Shown here: piece after piece, positions 63,268 to 64,000 of the stretch
Layout of the letters: each line of letters begins with the position of its first letter
How positions within the stretch are numbered: the stretch's first letter is position 1
Origin: Solimonas sp036405815
GTDB lineage: Bacteria > Pseudomonadota > Gammaproteobacteria > Nevskiales > Nevskiaceae
Assembly (NCBI GenBank): GCA_036405815.1
Contig: DASWWX010000019.1
Location: 1-64,000, forward strand
Direction of reading: 5' to 3'
Length of the DNA stretch: 64,000 bases
Notes under the pieces: generated by a model
Databases searched by the model: none
What the model saw: only the letters and a program-made list of their open reading frames with translations
What the model was told of the DNA's origin: nothing
Position numbers and translations under genes: made by a program

Positions 63268-64000
63268 ATGCGAGAGGCGTTTCAACCTCACCTGGACTGG
63301 ATCGCGACGCAGGCCGAACACCTGCGACCGACGTTGCTGCGCCTGAGCAACATCAATTCCGGCAGCTTCAACGTCGGCGGTGTGCGCACGGTGGCGGAGC
63401 ACGTGGCCGCGCTGTACGAGCCCCTGTCGCCGCAGATCGAGTGGCTGACGGTCGCGCCATACCGTGCCAGCGCCGATGACGGCAGCCGGCGCGAGCGTCC
63501 GCTGGGACCGGCGCTGCGCCTGCGCATGCACGCCGATGCGCCGCTGCAGGTCTTTGTCGGCGGACACCTGGATACGGTGTTCGGCATCGAGCATCCCTTT
63601 CAGAACGCCAGGGAACTGGATGCCGATACGCTGGCCGGTCCCGGCGTCGCCGATTTGAAGGGCGGCCTGCTGGTGATGTGGCTGGCGTTGATGGCACTGG
63701 AACGCAGCCCCTGGCGCGGGCGTATCGGCTGGGAAGTGTTGCTGAATCCAGACGAGGAGATCGGCAGCGCCGGCTCGGCGCCACTGCTGCGCGAGGCCGC
63801 GCAGCGCAATCACCTGGGCCTGATCTACGAACCGGCCCTCCCGGACGGCAGCCTCGCCTCGGCTCGCAAGGGCAGCGGCAACTTCGAACTGATCGTGCAT
63901 GGACGTGCTGCGCATGCGGGGCGCAATCCCGAACAGGGCCGCAATGCCATCGTCGCTACCGCCACCCTCATCGAGGCGGTACAGGCGCTCAATGGCCGAC
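63268..64000 (+). CDS. M20 family metallopeptidase (N-terminal part)
   Basis: The frame runs off the window end after 244 codons. The product has the M20 zinc-site landmarks: VGGHLDTVF (His and Asp ligands), GPGVADLKGGLLVM (bridging Asp) and LLNPDEEIGSAGSA (catalytic Glu-Glu). HGRAAHAGRNPEQGRNAIV is the start of the dimerisation domain. This pattern is closest to glutamate carboxypeptidase CPG2 and related deacylases. It is divergent from the ABC operon. Confidence 0.9.
   Translation, partial: MREAFQPHLDWIATQAEHLRPTLLRLSNINSGSFNVGGVRTVAEHVAALYEPLSPQIEWLTVAPYRASADDGSRRERPLGPALRLRMHADAPLQVFVGGHLDTVFGIEHPFQNARELDADTLAGPGVADLKGGLLVMWLALMALERSPWRGRIGWEVLLNPDEEIGSAGSAPLLREAAQRNHLGLIYEPALPDGSLASARKGSGNFELIVHGRAAHAGRNPEQGRNAIVATATLIEAVQALNGR

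Overview
The window is GC-rich, gene-dense chromosomal DNA from a gammaproteobacterium. Gene content and order fit the Xanthomonadales/Nevskiales (Solimonadaceae-like) side of the class: an rpoN copy and fleQ lie inside the flagellar cluster next to an orphan LuxR-type regulator, with FliA-type promoters on late genes, mrp-dcd and metG near each other, and rnf genes followed by nth. This placement is inferred from content; no rRNA or marker phylogeny is available here. I found no transposase, phage gene or CRISPR array.

Bases 1-38,900 are mostly a polar-flagellum cluster on the minus strand. Read in its own direction it runs cheV, flgBCDEF, [iron-uptake module], flgGHIJKL, [pilus and envelope genes], fliC, flaG, fliD, fliS, a PilZ-like gene, an orphan response regulator, rpoN, fleQ, [small envelope genes], fliE, fliF, fliG (cut by the window edge). 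flgA, flgM, flgN and a YcgR-like brake gene run divergently on the plus strand. The regulatory hierarchy is visible in the DNA. Sigma-54-type sites lie before flgB, flgG and flgA. Sigma-28-type sites lie before fliC, fliS and flgM, with a weaker one before cheV. FleQ and RpoN would drive early genes, and FlgM/FliA would gate late genes.

Three accessory blocks interrupt the cluster. (i) 2.5-5.1 kb: a lipoprotein with a long Gly/Thr/Ser linker, a small membrane protein with an HExxH motif, and a small charged protein. (ii) 13.8-20.3 kb: a four-gene spore-coat-U/archaic chaperone-usher pilus operon, an RDD membrane protein, a beta-barrel protein and a lipoprotein. (iii) 27.3-31.7 kb: piuC, an FMN alpha-hydroxy-acid dehydrogenase and a Fiu-type catecholate receptor with a good Fur box, splitting flgF from flgG. 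A 269-bp MITE-like element lies between flgB and cheV and supplies the cheV stop codon.

Bases 38,900-64,000 are mainly housekeeping: rlmKL, a TonB-domain TPR-like protein, a secreted two-repeat protein, mrp - unknown - dcd, a proteinase K-like S8 protease, an aldehyde dehydrogenase, metG, a divergent rnf-like operon (A,B,D,G,E without C) ending in nth, alanine dehydrogenase, a large Ig-repeat lipoprotein frameshifted at a 9-base G/C tract, tRNA-Arg(CCT), a polar amino-acid ABC importer and the start of an M20 peptidase. The most unusual items are the cysteine-poor, RnfC-less rnf operon, the frameshifted Ig-repeat lipoprotein, the orphan regulator with Glu at the phospho-Asp position, the MITE-like element and the duplicated dcd tail.
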